37,209 nucleotides of DNA from Verrucomicrobiota bacterium (GTDB lineage: Bacteria; Verrucomicrobiota; Verrucomicrobiia; Limisphaerales; UBA1100): positions 1 through 37,209 of the forward strand of contig JAPKDK010000003.1 of the NCBI GenBank assembly GCA_028872645.1. The letters run 5' to 3'. A model generated the notes under the pieces. It saw nothing but the letters and a program-made list of their open reading frames with translations, had not been told where the DNA came from and searched no databases. Numbering within the stretch: position 1 is the stretch's first letter; every line of letters starts with the position of its first letter. The position numbers and the translations under genes are program-made. Positions 18,611 through 27,020 of this stretch are shown here, one piece after another.

Positions 18611-18659
18611 GCGGGAAATAAATTTACTGTGTTCTTCACGCAACGGGAAGTCATTTTAT

Positions 18660-18747
18660 GAACCGCCAAGGCGCAAGGATACCAAGTTATTTGCACAAAA
18701 AAGCGAGACGAAGCCCGCTGTGAAACTCTGTGCCTCCGTGGTGAAAA
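18660..18747. repeat. Composite intergenic repeat: AACCGCCAAGGCGCAAGGATACCAAG plus an inverted copy of TTTTCACCACGGAGGCACAGAG
   Basis: aaccgccaaggcgcaaggataccaag near 18661; ctctgtgcctccgtggtgaaaa at 18726-18747 is the reverse complement of the 10829-type element with one change. Confidence 0.7.
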
Positions 18748-19824
18748 TTAGTTCACCGGCTTTTTGGATGCCGCGCGGATAGCGTCATGATGGCGGGACA
18801 TATAATAGAAGCTCTGCTTGCTGCTGCGTTCGCCGAGGCAGAATTGGAACTCGATGCGATAACCGCCCTTCGGCCACGACGGGCCTACGAGCGCGAGCGC
18901 GTTGACCGTGGTGCTAATGCTCTGGCCGGGCTTGAGCGTCACGGCCTCGGTCGGGCGTAATAAACCAATCGAGCCGGGCACAGTATAGGATTTGCCTTGG
19001 CACATGATCACGAGACTCTCTTTCCAAAGAATACGTTTACCTGCTTGGCGCAGGGCATCCACGGTCACAGGTTTGGCGGTGGGATTAGTGATCGTGATTT
19101 TATATTGACCGTCACCATCGGGATTGGTCCATTTGATAGCTTTGGTCGGCGGCACTTTTTCCACTGTGTAATTCACCACACCACCTGCCAGCAACGCGGG
19201 CCGACCGGTCACGGAACACATGTGTTTGGCGTCCGTTTCCTGCGCTTTGGGCCAAGCGCGTTTTTTTTGTGCGGCCCATGGAGAAGTAAGTTTGCCGTTC
19301 ACATTTTTCCAGCCCATCGGCAGTTCGCACGCAAGCTTGATGGCGGCAAGCTTCTTGGCGTCCACCGCTTCCACGGCCTCGATGCGAAGACTGCCGCGCA
19401 CTTTGGAAATAGCCACGATCACTTTGCCTTTGGGATAAGCCGGCTTTTGCATTTGGCGGGCGGAATGGTTGGCCGTCAGGTTAGCGCCCGGCTTGATGTC
19501 ACCGCGCAACACGCCATCGATATCCAGTGTGAGGGTGTGGTTGAAAATGGGTGGCAACGATCGGGAAGTCGGCCCTTGTTTGATGTTGGCAACAGTGCCA
19601 GTGACAACAATTTGTTTCTCTGCCCAGTTCACAGCCTGTGGCTTGACTGGCCCACGACCAGGGAAGCGCCCCGGCAATCCACCAGGCAAACGACCCGGCA
19701 ACGGACGCACTCCCGGCTGAATGGCCGGACGCGGCGTAGGCCGGACTTGGGGAGGGTCTACCGCAAAACCACCAAGCGGCAGGCAGAGGATTAACACTGA
19801 GGGGATGAGCTTATGCGTATTCAT
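18748..19824 (-). CDS. Hypothetical secreted protein with Pro/Gly/Arg-rich N-terminal linker
   Basis: MNTHKLIPSVLILCLPLGGFAVDPPQVRPTPRPAIQPGVRPLPGRLPGGLPGRFPGRGPVKPQ...; signal peptide; no family recognised. Confidence 0.7.
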   Translation of the reverse strand: MNTHKLIPSVLILCLPLGGFAVDPPQVRPTPRPAIQPGVRPLPGRLPGGLPGRFPGRGPVKPQAVNWAEKQIVVTGTVANIKQGPTSRSLPPIFNHTLTLDIDGVLRGDIKPGANLTANHSARQMQKPAYPKGKVIVAISKVRGSLRIEAVEAVDAKKLAAIKLACELPMGWKNVNGKLTSPWAAQKKRAWPKAQETDAKHMCSVTGRPALLAGGVVNYTVEKVPPTKAIKWTNPDGDGQYKITITNPTAKPVTVDALRQAGKRILWKESLVIMCQGKSYTVPGSIGLLRPTEAVTLKPGQSISTTVNALALVGPSWPKGGYRIEFQFCLGERSSKQSFYYMSRHHDAIRAASKKPVN

Positions 19825-20072
19825 TTTCACAGGATGTCAGACGGGGATTCTACAAGATCGACCCAAATTTTAAAGGGGTTTTTTTGAACACAGATAAGCA
19901 GGAGATTCAGGGTCTATATTAAGATTTATCGTGGATATCCATTTTCATTTCTTCTCAAGAATTAGTGTCACAATCTTATTCATGGAAGCGGTCAGTAGCT
20001 TAAATCAAATTTCCTAAATGATGAAAAGTCTTTGCTGGCAGGGGTTCCACAGAATACTATCAGCGCTCTTAC

Positions 20073-21113
20073 ATGAAGGCACTGCTGCTCGAAGAATACA
20101 AGAAACTGACCGTTACTGATATGCCCGAACCGGAGTTTGGTGAGCACGACGTGCTGATTCAGATCAAGGCATGCGGTATTTGTGGCAGCGATATCCATGG
20201 TTTTGATGGCTCCAGCGGGCGGCGCATCCCTCCACTTATCATGGGCCACGAGGCGAGCGGTGTAGTGGCCAACACTGGCAGTGCAGTCACCAAGGCAAAG
20301 AGTGGGGACCGCGTCACGTTTGACTCAATGGTGTCGTGTGGCCAATGCGGCTTTTGCGAACGTGGGCAAATGAATCTGTGCGATGAGCGCCGTGTCCTGG
20401 GCGTTTCCTGCGATGATTACCGGCAGCATGGTTGCTTCGCCGAGTACGCAGTTGTGCCCGAACACATTATTTACCCTATGCCAGATAACCTCGCCTTTGA
20501 GCACGCTGCAATGATCGAGCCAGTCTCCGTGGCAGTACATGCGGTGAAGCGCACCCCAATCACTGAAGGTGACACTGCTGTGGTGGTCGGTGCGGGCATG
20601 ATCGGACTGCTAGTTGTGCAGGCTTTAAAGGCTGCGGGTTGCGGTAAGGTTATTGCCGTCGACTTGGCTGAAGAGAAACTGTCATTGGCAAAAGATCTCG
20701 GTGCAGAAATCGGCATTAACCCCAATAGCACCGACGCCGTTCAGAGTATTCGAGAAGCAACTGGCGGCGATGGTGCTGACATCGCGATGGAAGTCGTAGG
20801 AGCAACGCCTACCGTGCAGACCGCTATTGAAGGCACTCGTAAGGGTGGATCTGTTACCCTCATTGGAAACCTTGCTTCCAAGGTTGATTTTCCGCTGCAA
20901 TCGGTTGTGACGCGCGAACTCACTATTTACGGCACCTGCGGTTCCAACGGCGAATACCTCGAATGCATTGATCTCCTTTCCCGCGGCGTCATCAAGGTCG
21001 ATCCTCTCATCAGTGCCAAGGCCACGTTGGACGAAGGCCCCGAATGGTTCGACCGTCTCTACGCCACCGAAGCCGGCTTGATGAAAGTAATTCTGCAGCC
21101 GACAGGACCCTAG
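20073..21113 (+). CDS. Zinc-dependent medium-chain alcohol/polyol dehydrogenase
   Basis: 346 aa; KACGICGSDIHGFDG, MGHEASGVV, structural-zinc cysteines CGQCGFCERGQMNLC, VVGAGMIGLLVVQ. Confidence 0.92.
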   Translation: MKALLLEEYKKLTVTDMPEPEFGEHDVLIQIKACGICGSDIHGFDGSSGRRIPPLIMGHEASGVVANTGSAVTKAKSGDRVTFDSMVSCGQCGFCERGQMNLCDERRVLGVSCDDYRQHGCFAEYAVVPEHIIYPMPDNLAFEHAAMIEPVSVAVHAVKRTPITEGDTAVVVGAGMIGLLVVQALKAAGCGKVIAVDLAEEKLSLAKDLGAEIGINPNSTDAVQSIREATGGDGADIAMEVVGATPTVQTAIEGTRKGGSVTLIGNLASKVDFPLQSVVTRELTIYGTCGSNGEYLECIDLLSRGVIKVDPLISAKATLDEGPEWFDRLYATEAGLMKVILQPTGP

Positions 21114-21409
21114 CTTTCTTTCATCTGGCGCCTTTAAGCGAGGTTGTGAATGAGCGCATACCAACAAATCTTCGGGCTACTTATCTTTCCGTTCAAAGTT
21201 TGGCAGGTCGATTGGCCTTTGCGACTTGCCTCTTAGCGCTGTCACTTGTCATTGGAGACGGCAATACTGACTGGAACTCCCTATCACTGATGGCGAAAAT
21301 ATTCTTCAGAGTTGGAACGGCAGGTTGGATGATTCTGATTCTCACCGCCCGATTTGTGAAAGAGAAGCCGCCAGATTTAAAATCATCTTATTCATCGACT
21401 GTACGATAA
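21113..21409 (+). pseudogene. C-terminal remnant of an MFS transporter
   Basis: Frame continues FFHLAPLSEVVNERIPTNLRATYLSVQSLAGRLAFATCLLALSLVIGDGNTDWNSLSLMAKIFFRVGTAGWMILILTARFVKEKP: MFS C-terminal half pattern (NERIP..LRAT.LS.QS..GRL) with no upstream transporter sequence. Confidence 0.6.
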
Positions 21410-21671
21410 AAACCCTAAGGGGTTCCCGCGATTTTTTAATGAAAACCGCTTGCGCAGAACTGAATCTGCGCGTGGTTAGTGGAGAAGTATGCCAACATCA
21501 TGACCGGCGTAGGAAAGACTCATTCCGACCTCGCACGCGGATTTATTAAGGCTGCAATCATCAGCCACTAGTTGCCAATGACCGACCACAATTCCAAGGA
21601 CTCACACAAATAGTGGACAAAAAAATTCCTACTGGAGAAGACGATGCTGGAAATCCGGTTTAACGGCTGAC

Positions 21672-23147
21672 CTAAATAATTTGCTTAATCGGCTCTGCCC
21701 CTTCCACGCCAACTAATTTTTGGTCAAGGCCTCGGTAAAAATAGCTCAGCTCATTGGGGTCGAAGCCGAGTTGGGCCAAGACCGTTGCATGAAGATTTTT
21801 CACGTGGAATCGGTCTTCCACGGCAGCCGCACCGAGTTCGTCGGTCTTGCCAACGCTAATGCCGCCTTTGATGCCGCCGCCGGCCATCCACATTGTGAAA
21901 CCGTAGCTATTATGATCCCGGCCCGTACCTTTGGCATATTCGGCAGTGGGTTGGCGGCCAAATTCGCCACCCCAAACGATAAGCGTTTCATCCAGTAACC
22001 CTCGTTGTTCGAGGTCCTTCAATAAACCGGCAATCGGTTGATCGGTATTACCGGCATGGTAGTTATGGTTTTTCTCGAGGTCACCGTGGGCGTCCCAGTT
22101 CGCATCGTTGTGATTGCCGCCGCTGTAAATCTGGATAAACCGCACTCCGCGCTCCACAAGCCGACGTGCAAGTAAACATTTACGCCCGAAATCCTGCGTA
22201 CGTTTTTGGTCAAGGCCATAAAGTTTTTGGATGTGATCCGGTTCACTATCAAAATCCACCGCCTCAGGTGCACTCATTTGCATTTTATACGCGAGCTCAT
22301 AGCTGGCAATGCGGGCAGCAAGATTGGAGTTGTCCGTACGTGTGCTGAGATGGCGGTTGTTGAAGCGGCCCAACGCATCAAGCATCGTACGCTGTTCATC
22401 ACGCTCCATCCCTCGCGCGTTTTTCAAATCAAGAATCGGCGTGCCGCTAGCGTTTACAGTGACACCCTGATACGCGGCGGGCATATAGCCGCTCGTCCAA
22501 TTTTTCGCACCACTTATAGGGCCGCCGGTGGGGTCGAGCATTACGACATATCCGGGCAGGTTTTCATTTTCGCTGCCGAGGCCGTAATTCACCCACGAAC
22601 CCAACGAAGGTTTTCCGCTGAGCAAGTGACCCGAATTCATCATCAACATCGCCGAGCCATGGATAGGCGAATCGGCCGTCATCGAATGCAGGAAGGCAAT
22701 CTTGTCCGCTTGCTGGCCAACGTGCGGGAAAAGGTCACTTATCTGTTTACCACATTGACCGTATTTTTTAAAATTCCATTTCGGGCCGACCACACGGCCA
22801 CCTGTCTTTTTTCCGCCACGCCCAAAAGTTTTCACGTCAATCGTCTTACCGTCCAATGGATAGAGCTTGGGCTTGTAATCAAACGTGTCCATGTGGCTTG
22901 GTCCACCATACATAAACAGAAAAATCACATGCTTCGCTTTCGCTGGCAACGGCGGCTTCTTGGGCGCAAGCGGATTGGCCCACGGCGTCTTGCCGTCTGC
23001 TGCCATCGCTTGATTGGCGAGGAAACCATCCCCCGCCATCATTCCAGTGAGTGCTAAAGAAGAGAAGCCGCCACCAACTTGGTGTAAAAATTCTCGCCGC
23101 GAGGTCTGTCCGCAAAACGTGTTTGCTGGTTTGTCAATGTTCGCCAT
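21672..23147 (-). CDS. DUF1501 family protein, twin-arginine signal
   Basis: 491 aa; TSRREFLHQVGGGFSSLALTGMM (Tat), HVIFLFMYGGPSHMDTFDYKPKL, WGGEFGRQPTAEYAKGTGRDHNSYGFTMWMAGGGIKGG. Confidence 0.93.
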   Translation of the reverse strand: MANIDKPANTFCGQTSRREFLHQVGGGFSSLALTGMMAGDGFLANQAMAADGKTPWANPLAPKKPPLPAKAKHVIFLFMYGGPSHMDTFDYKPKLYPLDGKTIDVKTFGRGGKKTGGRVVGPKWNFKKYGQCGKQISDLFPHVGQQADKIAFLHSMTADSPIHGSAMLMMNSGHLLSGKPSLGSWVNYGLGSENENLPGYVVMLDPTGGPISGAKNWTSGYMPAAYQGVTVNASGTPILDLKNARGMERDEQRTMLDALGRFNNRHLSTRTDNSNLAARIASYELAYKMQMSAPEAVDFDSEPDHIQKLYGLDQKRTQDFGRKCLLARRLVERGVRFIQIYSGGNHNDANWDAHGDLEKNHNYHAGNTDQPIAGLLKDLEQRGLLDETLIVWGGEFGRQPTAEYAKGTGRDHNSYGFTMWMAGGGIKGGISVGKTDELGAAAVEDRFHVKNLHATVLAQLGFDPNELSYFYRGLDQKLVGVEGAEPIKQII

Positions 23148-23178
23148 GAGTTTGTTTTAGTTTAAAGGTTTCAGTGGA

Positions 23179-26139
23179 TTAGTCGAGATAGACAAATTCG
23201 TTTAAATTCAGCACCAACAAACAGAAGCGCTGCAGGGCTTTATTTTTATCGATGCCATTTTTAGTAAAATGTTCGATGAGCTTCAGCCCATCAGCCACGT
23301 CTTCTTTTGTGGCAGGACGGCTGGTGGCGAGAGTGATGGCGCGAGTGACTTGGGCTGAGGTATCGTTGGGTTGTTCTTCCTGCAAGCGCGCGGCCAACAC
23401 CTCAGCAGAGTCGTTGAGAAATTTGCTATTCATCATCGTGAGCGTCTGCGTAGGGACGGTGGTGACGAAACGAACGTCACAGGTGTTGTCGGTGTCCGCC
23501 CAGTCGAACGCGGCGAGAAAGGGCTCTTGCAGGGAGCGTTTGACGAATATGTAAACGCTGCGGCGAACTGCGTCTTCCTTGGAGCTGCGGCCCCATGCGG
23601 CGCCGGGACGCGAGGCGGTATTAGCTACCTCGGCGGGAATCTCAGTGTAAATACTGGGACCCGCCATTTTTAAATTCAACTGGCCGGTAAGGGTGAGAAT
23701 AGAGTCACGGATTTCCTCGGCGGTGAGGCGGCGCATATCAAACCGCCAAAAGAAATCGTTGTTCGGGTCAGCAGCGAGCGCGGCTTGATTCCCGCTTGAA
23801 GCCATTTGATATGTACGGCTCATCATGATGAGCTTGTGCATACGCTTGAGTTTCCAGCCGCCGTCGACTAACTCGGCGGCGAGCCAGTTAAGTAACTCCG
23901 GATGCGTAGGTTGGTCACCAATGTGGCCAAAATTATTCGAGCTGCGCACAATGCCACGGCCAAAATGATGTTGCCAGAGACGATTGGCCATCACCTTGGC
24001 GGTCATTGGGTTGTTCTTGCTTGCGATCCACTCGGCCAAGACACGACGTTTACCGGAAGTCTTTCCAGTATTATAACCCTCAGGAATCTTTACTTCAGAG
24101 GCACTGAGAATCTGCGGGAATGCAGGAACAACTTCCTCACCCTGAAGCTGTGGGTTTCCCCGCCTGAGTACCCAGGTCTTTTGTCGACCTCGTTCGCCAA
24201 CAGCCATGGCAAACTCTTCTTTCACCGCAAACTTCTGTTGCTCCAGAGTGGTGAGTTGCTGATGTAAATGATTATACTCAGCCAACTTAGCATCACCCAA
24301 AATAGCCTTACCATGTAATCGAGCCAGAATTGGAATCGGGGTAATATTGTAGTCAACCAACAACCCTGCATCTATGTACTGGCCTCCAGCGGTTTGACGA
24401 CAGTGAATGGCGATTGTGTTGCGGCCGGTTTGCAAAACATCAAGCGAGGCTTCGGTGATATCCACGTCAACATAACGACCAATATGACCAGTGAAGGTTT
24501 TTATCTGTTTTCCATTCAGGTAGACTTCAGCATCCTCATCATGGTGAATGCGTAGGACAAGCTTGCCAGGAATTTCCACAAGACGGAAATCCTTCCGCAA
24601 CCAGATATCACTTGTCTTCCACTCGGTACGAACGTGACCACCCGGCGTGCCCTTGCTGCCGAATCCAGACCAATCCTTTTTCCATTCTCGGTCGTTGTAG
24701 GCAATTTCAAACCAATTGTCGCCAGGCTTGGTGGTTGTGTATTCCCAAATCTGGCCCTTACCACGGGCCGCATCAGGGAGTGCATAAGGATTCTTCAGCT
24801 TATTCCTCTCCTTTCCATCCGCCTTATCCCGAATAGTAGGATTTTTCACCGCATAACCATCAATCAAAGCTTCCTCTATTGGCTCAAGCTTGGATTGAAT
24901 CGCGGTAATCACCTTCTGCTGTTCCGCCCGTTTCTTTTCCATCTGCGCCTTGGTATTGGCATCGGTGATCGGAACGTGATTCGTTTTCCCTTTTCCATGT
25001 GGAGAGATATCGTTGAAGAACGACAGAAGTGAGTAATAGTCTTTTTGTGGGATGGGATCGATCTTGTGATCATGGCAGCGCGCACAACCCACAGTCATGC
25101 CAAGGAATGTCTCACTGGTGGTACGCAAAATGTCATCGAGATAGTCATAGCGCGCCAGAGGACGATCTGCTGGCTCATCATCCCATATGCCGAGACGATA
25201 AAAACCGGTGGCAGTTATAGAGTCGCCCGTCTTGTCCGGCATTTCATCGCCAGCGATTTGTTCCATGACGAACCGGTCATACGGCTTGTCCTCATTAAAA
25301 GCGCGGATCACGTAATCACGGTACTTCCAAATGAGGTCTTTTTTGCTGTCGCGCTCGTAGCCGTTCGTCTCGGCGAAGCGGACGAGATCTAACCAGTGGC
25401 GGCCCCACTTCTCGCCGTACTGCGGCATGGCGAGCAGTCGGTCGATGACTTTTCCAAATGCATTGGGCGAGCTATCTTTTATAAAGGCCGCCACCTCTTC
25501 GGGTGAAGGTGGCAGGCCAATAAGATCATAATACGCACGGCGGATGAGTTGGCGTCTGTCGGCAGGGCCGTTGGGCGTAAGTTTATTGCGCGCCAACCGA
25601 TCGAACACAAACGCATCGATGGCACTGCGGCCCCAATCGTCATTGGCCACCTTGGGCGTTGGTGGGTGTTGGATTTTCTGGTAGGCCCAGTACGCTTTGG
25701 TGCGGTCGTTAATCTGTGTGTTGGGCAGCTTGTGCGGTACATCGTTGCCAGCGATTTCCAGCTTAGGATTAAACGGCGCACCCAGCTTGACCCATTGCGT
25801 GAGGATGTCGATCTGCGCCTGCGGCAGCTTGGCTTTGGGCGGCATTTCGTGATCGCCATCGCGATAGGAAAGCATATCAAGCAGCAAGCTCTTCTGAGGC
25901 TCCTTGAGATTGATGGCCGGTCCAATTTCGCCACCCGCAAGCAATCCCTCTCGGCTGGTGAGGCGAAATTGCCCCTTAAGCTTCTTCTCCTCGCCGTGGC
26001 ACTTAAAGCAATTATCCTTGAGTATCGCGTAAACCTTCTGGTCAAAAAACTCAACCTTTGCCGCGTCGGACAACTCTTGTGCCGACAACACCATGGGCAT
26101 CGCCAACACGCTCATTAACAATCGTGACCAGTATTTCAT
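23179..26139 (-). CDS. PSCyt1 (planctomycete cytochrome) - DUF1549 - DUF1553 protein with inserted galactose-binding-like domain
   Basis: DNCFKCHGEEKKLKGQFRLTSREGLLAGGEIGPA (CxxCH), GLPPSPEEVAAFIKD, VGCARCHDHKIDP, RVLAEWIASKNNPMTAKVMANRLWQHHFGRGIV. ATG at 26139 chosen; ORF track extends to 26277. Confidence 0.93.
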   Translation of the reverse strand: MKYWSRLLMSVLAMPMVLSAQELSDAAKVEFFDQKVYAILKDNCFKCHGEEKKLKGQFRLTSREGLLAGGEIGPAINLKEPQKSLLLDMLSYRDGDHEMPPKAKLPQAQIDILTQWVKLGAPFNPKLEIAGNDVPHKLPNTQINDRTKAYWAYQKIQHPPTPKVANDDWGRSAIDAFVFDRLARNKLTPNGPADRRQLIRRAYYDLIGLPPSPEEVAAFIKDSSPNAFGKVIDRLLAMPQYGEKWGRHWLDLVRFAETNGYERDSKKDLIWKYRDYVIRAFNEDKPYDRFVMEQIAGDEMPDKTGDSITATGFYRLGIWDDEPADRPLARYDYLDDILRTTSETFLGMTVGCARCHDHKIDPIPQKDYYSLLSFFNDISPHGKGKTNHVPITDANTKAQMEKKRAEQQKVITAIQSKLEPIEEALIDGYAVKNPTIRDKADGKERNKLKNPYALPDAARGKGQIWEYTTTKPGDNWFEIAYNDREWKKDWSGFGSKGTPGGHVRTEWKTSDIWLRKDFRLVEIPGKLVLRIHHDEDAEVYLNGKQIKTFTGHIGRYVDVDITEASLDVLQTGRNTIAIHCRQTAGGQYIDAGLLVDYNITPIPILARLHGKAILGDAKLAEYNHLHQQLTTLEQQKFAVKEEFAMAVGERGRQKTWVLRRGNPQLQGEEVVPAFPQILSASEVKIPEGYNTGKTSGKRRVLAEWIASKNNPMTAKVMANRLWQHHFGRGIVRSSNNFGHIGDQPTHPELLNWLAAELVDGGWKLKRMHKLIMMSRTYQMASSGNQAALAADPNNDFFWRFDMRRLTAEEIRDSILTLTGQLNLKMAGPSIYTEIPAEVANTASRPGAAWGRSSKEDAVRRSVYIFVKRSLQEPFLAAFDWADTDNTCDVRFVTTVPTQTLTMMNSKFLNDSAEVLAARLQEEQPNDTSAQVTRAITLATSRPATKEDVADGLKLIEHFTKNGIDKNKALQRFCLLVLNLNEFVYLD

Positions 26140-26192
26140 TGGATTGGTTATTCTCTGAACGCCACGAGCATACCTTGTTCGGGAAGACCTGT

Positions 26193-26236
26193 CTTGCATT
26201 ATTTCGGCATTTTTTATTATTAATACGACATGCAAG
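26193..26236. promoter_or_regulatory. Candidate operator/inverted repeat in the divergent intergenic region
   Basis: cttgcat (26193-26199) and atgcaag (26230-26236), 30-nt spacer, between the PSCyt1-DUF1549 gene start and the AraC-type regulator start. Confidence 0.25.
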
Positions 26237-26264
26237 GGCAATCGTCTCCATCTCAATTTTAAAC

Positions 26265-27017
26265 ATGAAAAGCACAAAAGAACTTCAAAAAAGGCGTCGC
26301 GCTTTGTTAAGCGCGCTCAGTTCAACCACCCCTATCTATCATCTTTTCGACTGCATTGAGCATGTCTCCTTTTTTGCCAAGGATCGCGAAGGGGTGCTCT
26401 TAGCGGCCAATCAGTATCTGGTTGAGTTGTATGAATTTAGAACCGAAACGGAGTTGATCGGCCATACGGACTTTGATTTGTTGCCACGCCGGTTGGCGGA
26501 AAAATTCCGTCGCGATGACCTGCAGATCATGGAACGTCGCAAGCCGGTCACCAAGATTGTGGAGATTTTTCTAAACCGCCAGGGCATCCCCTCATGGTTT
26601 ATCACGTCAAAATATCCCATCCTCTCCAAGGCCAATCAGGTTCTGGGCGTGATGGGCATCATTCAGGACTATCATCAAAGCCACGAATTATTCTCCGGCC
26701 AGCAAAGCATGGCCCGCGTGATGAACCATCTGCATGCTCAATTTCGCGAAAAGTTGTCCATCCCTCAATTAGCCGAAATGGGCGGGATCTCGTTGCGGCA
26801 ATTTGAGCGACGTTTTAAGAATCACTTTAACCTCACCCCGCAGCAGTACCTCATCAAGCTGCGCATACATGAATCGTGCGATTTGTTGATGCAACCCAAC
26901 CTGAAAATTGGCAGCATCGCGATCGACCTCGGCTTCTACGACCAAAGTTCCTTCACCGTGCAGTTCAAGAAAGCCATGGGCCTCACCCCGCTACAGTACC
27001 GCAAGCAGTTCCTCTAA
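26265..27017 (+). CDS. PAS-domain AraC-family transcriptional regulator
   Basis: MKSTKELQKRRRALL...; PAS-like segment (FFAKDREGVLLAANQYLVELYEFRTETELIGHTDFDLLP); C-terminal AraC double HTH (SLRQFERRFKNHFNLTPQQYLIKLRI..., IAIDLGFYDQSSFTVQFKKAMGLTPLQYRK). Confidence 0.92.
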   Translation: MKSTKELQKRRRALLSALSSTTPIYHLFDCIEHVSFFAKDREGVLLAANQYLVELYEFRTETELIGHTDFDLLPRRLAEKFRRDDLQIMERRKPVTKIVEIFLNRQGIPSWFITSKYPILSKANQVLGVMGIIQDYHQSHELFSGQQSMARVMNHLHAQFREKLSIPQLAEMGGISLRQFERRFKNHFNLTPQQYLIKLRIHESCDLLMQPNLKIGSIAIDLGFYDQSSFTVQFKKAMGLTPLQYRKQFL

Positions 27018-27020
27018 TCC

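Noticed and set aside
19876-19905. gaacacagataagcaggagattcagg, reminiscent of another intergenic repeat text
   Set aside because: Single short, diverged occurrence; cannot be linked to the CACCACAGAGG copies by sequence.
21452-21471. Hairpin gcgcaga-actgaa-tctgcgc
   Set aside because: 7-bp stem without T-tract; may terminate the decayed MFS region, but one short inverted repeat in 37 kb is not significant alone.
22206-23057. 283-aa plus-strand ORF
   Set aside because: Antisense to the DUF1501 gene; no recognisable motif.
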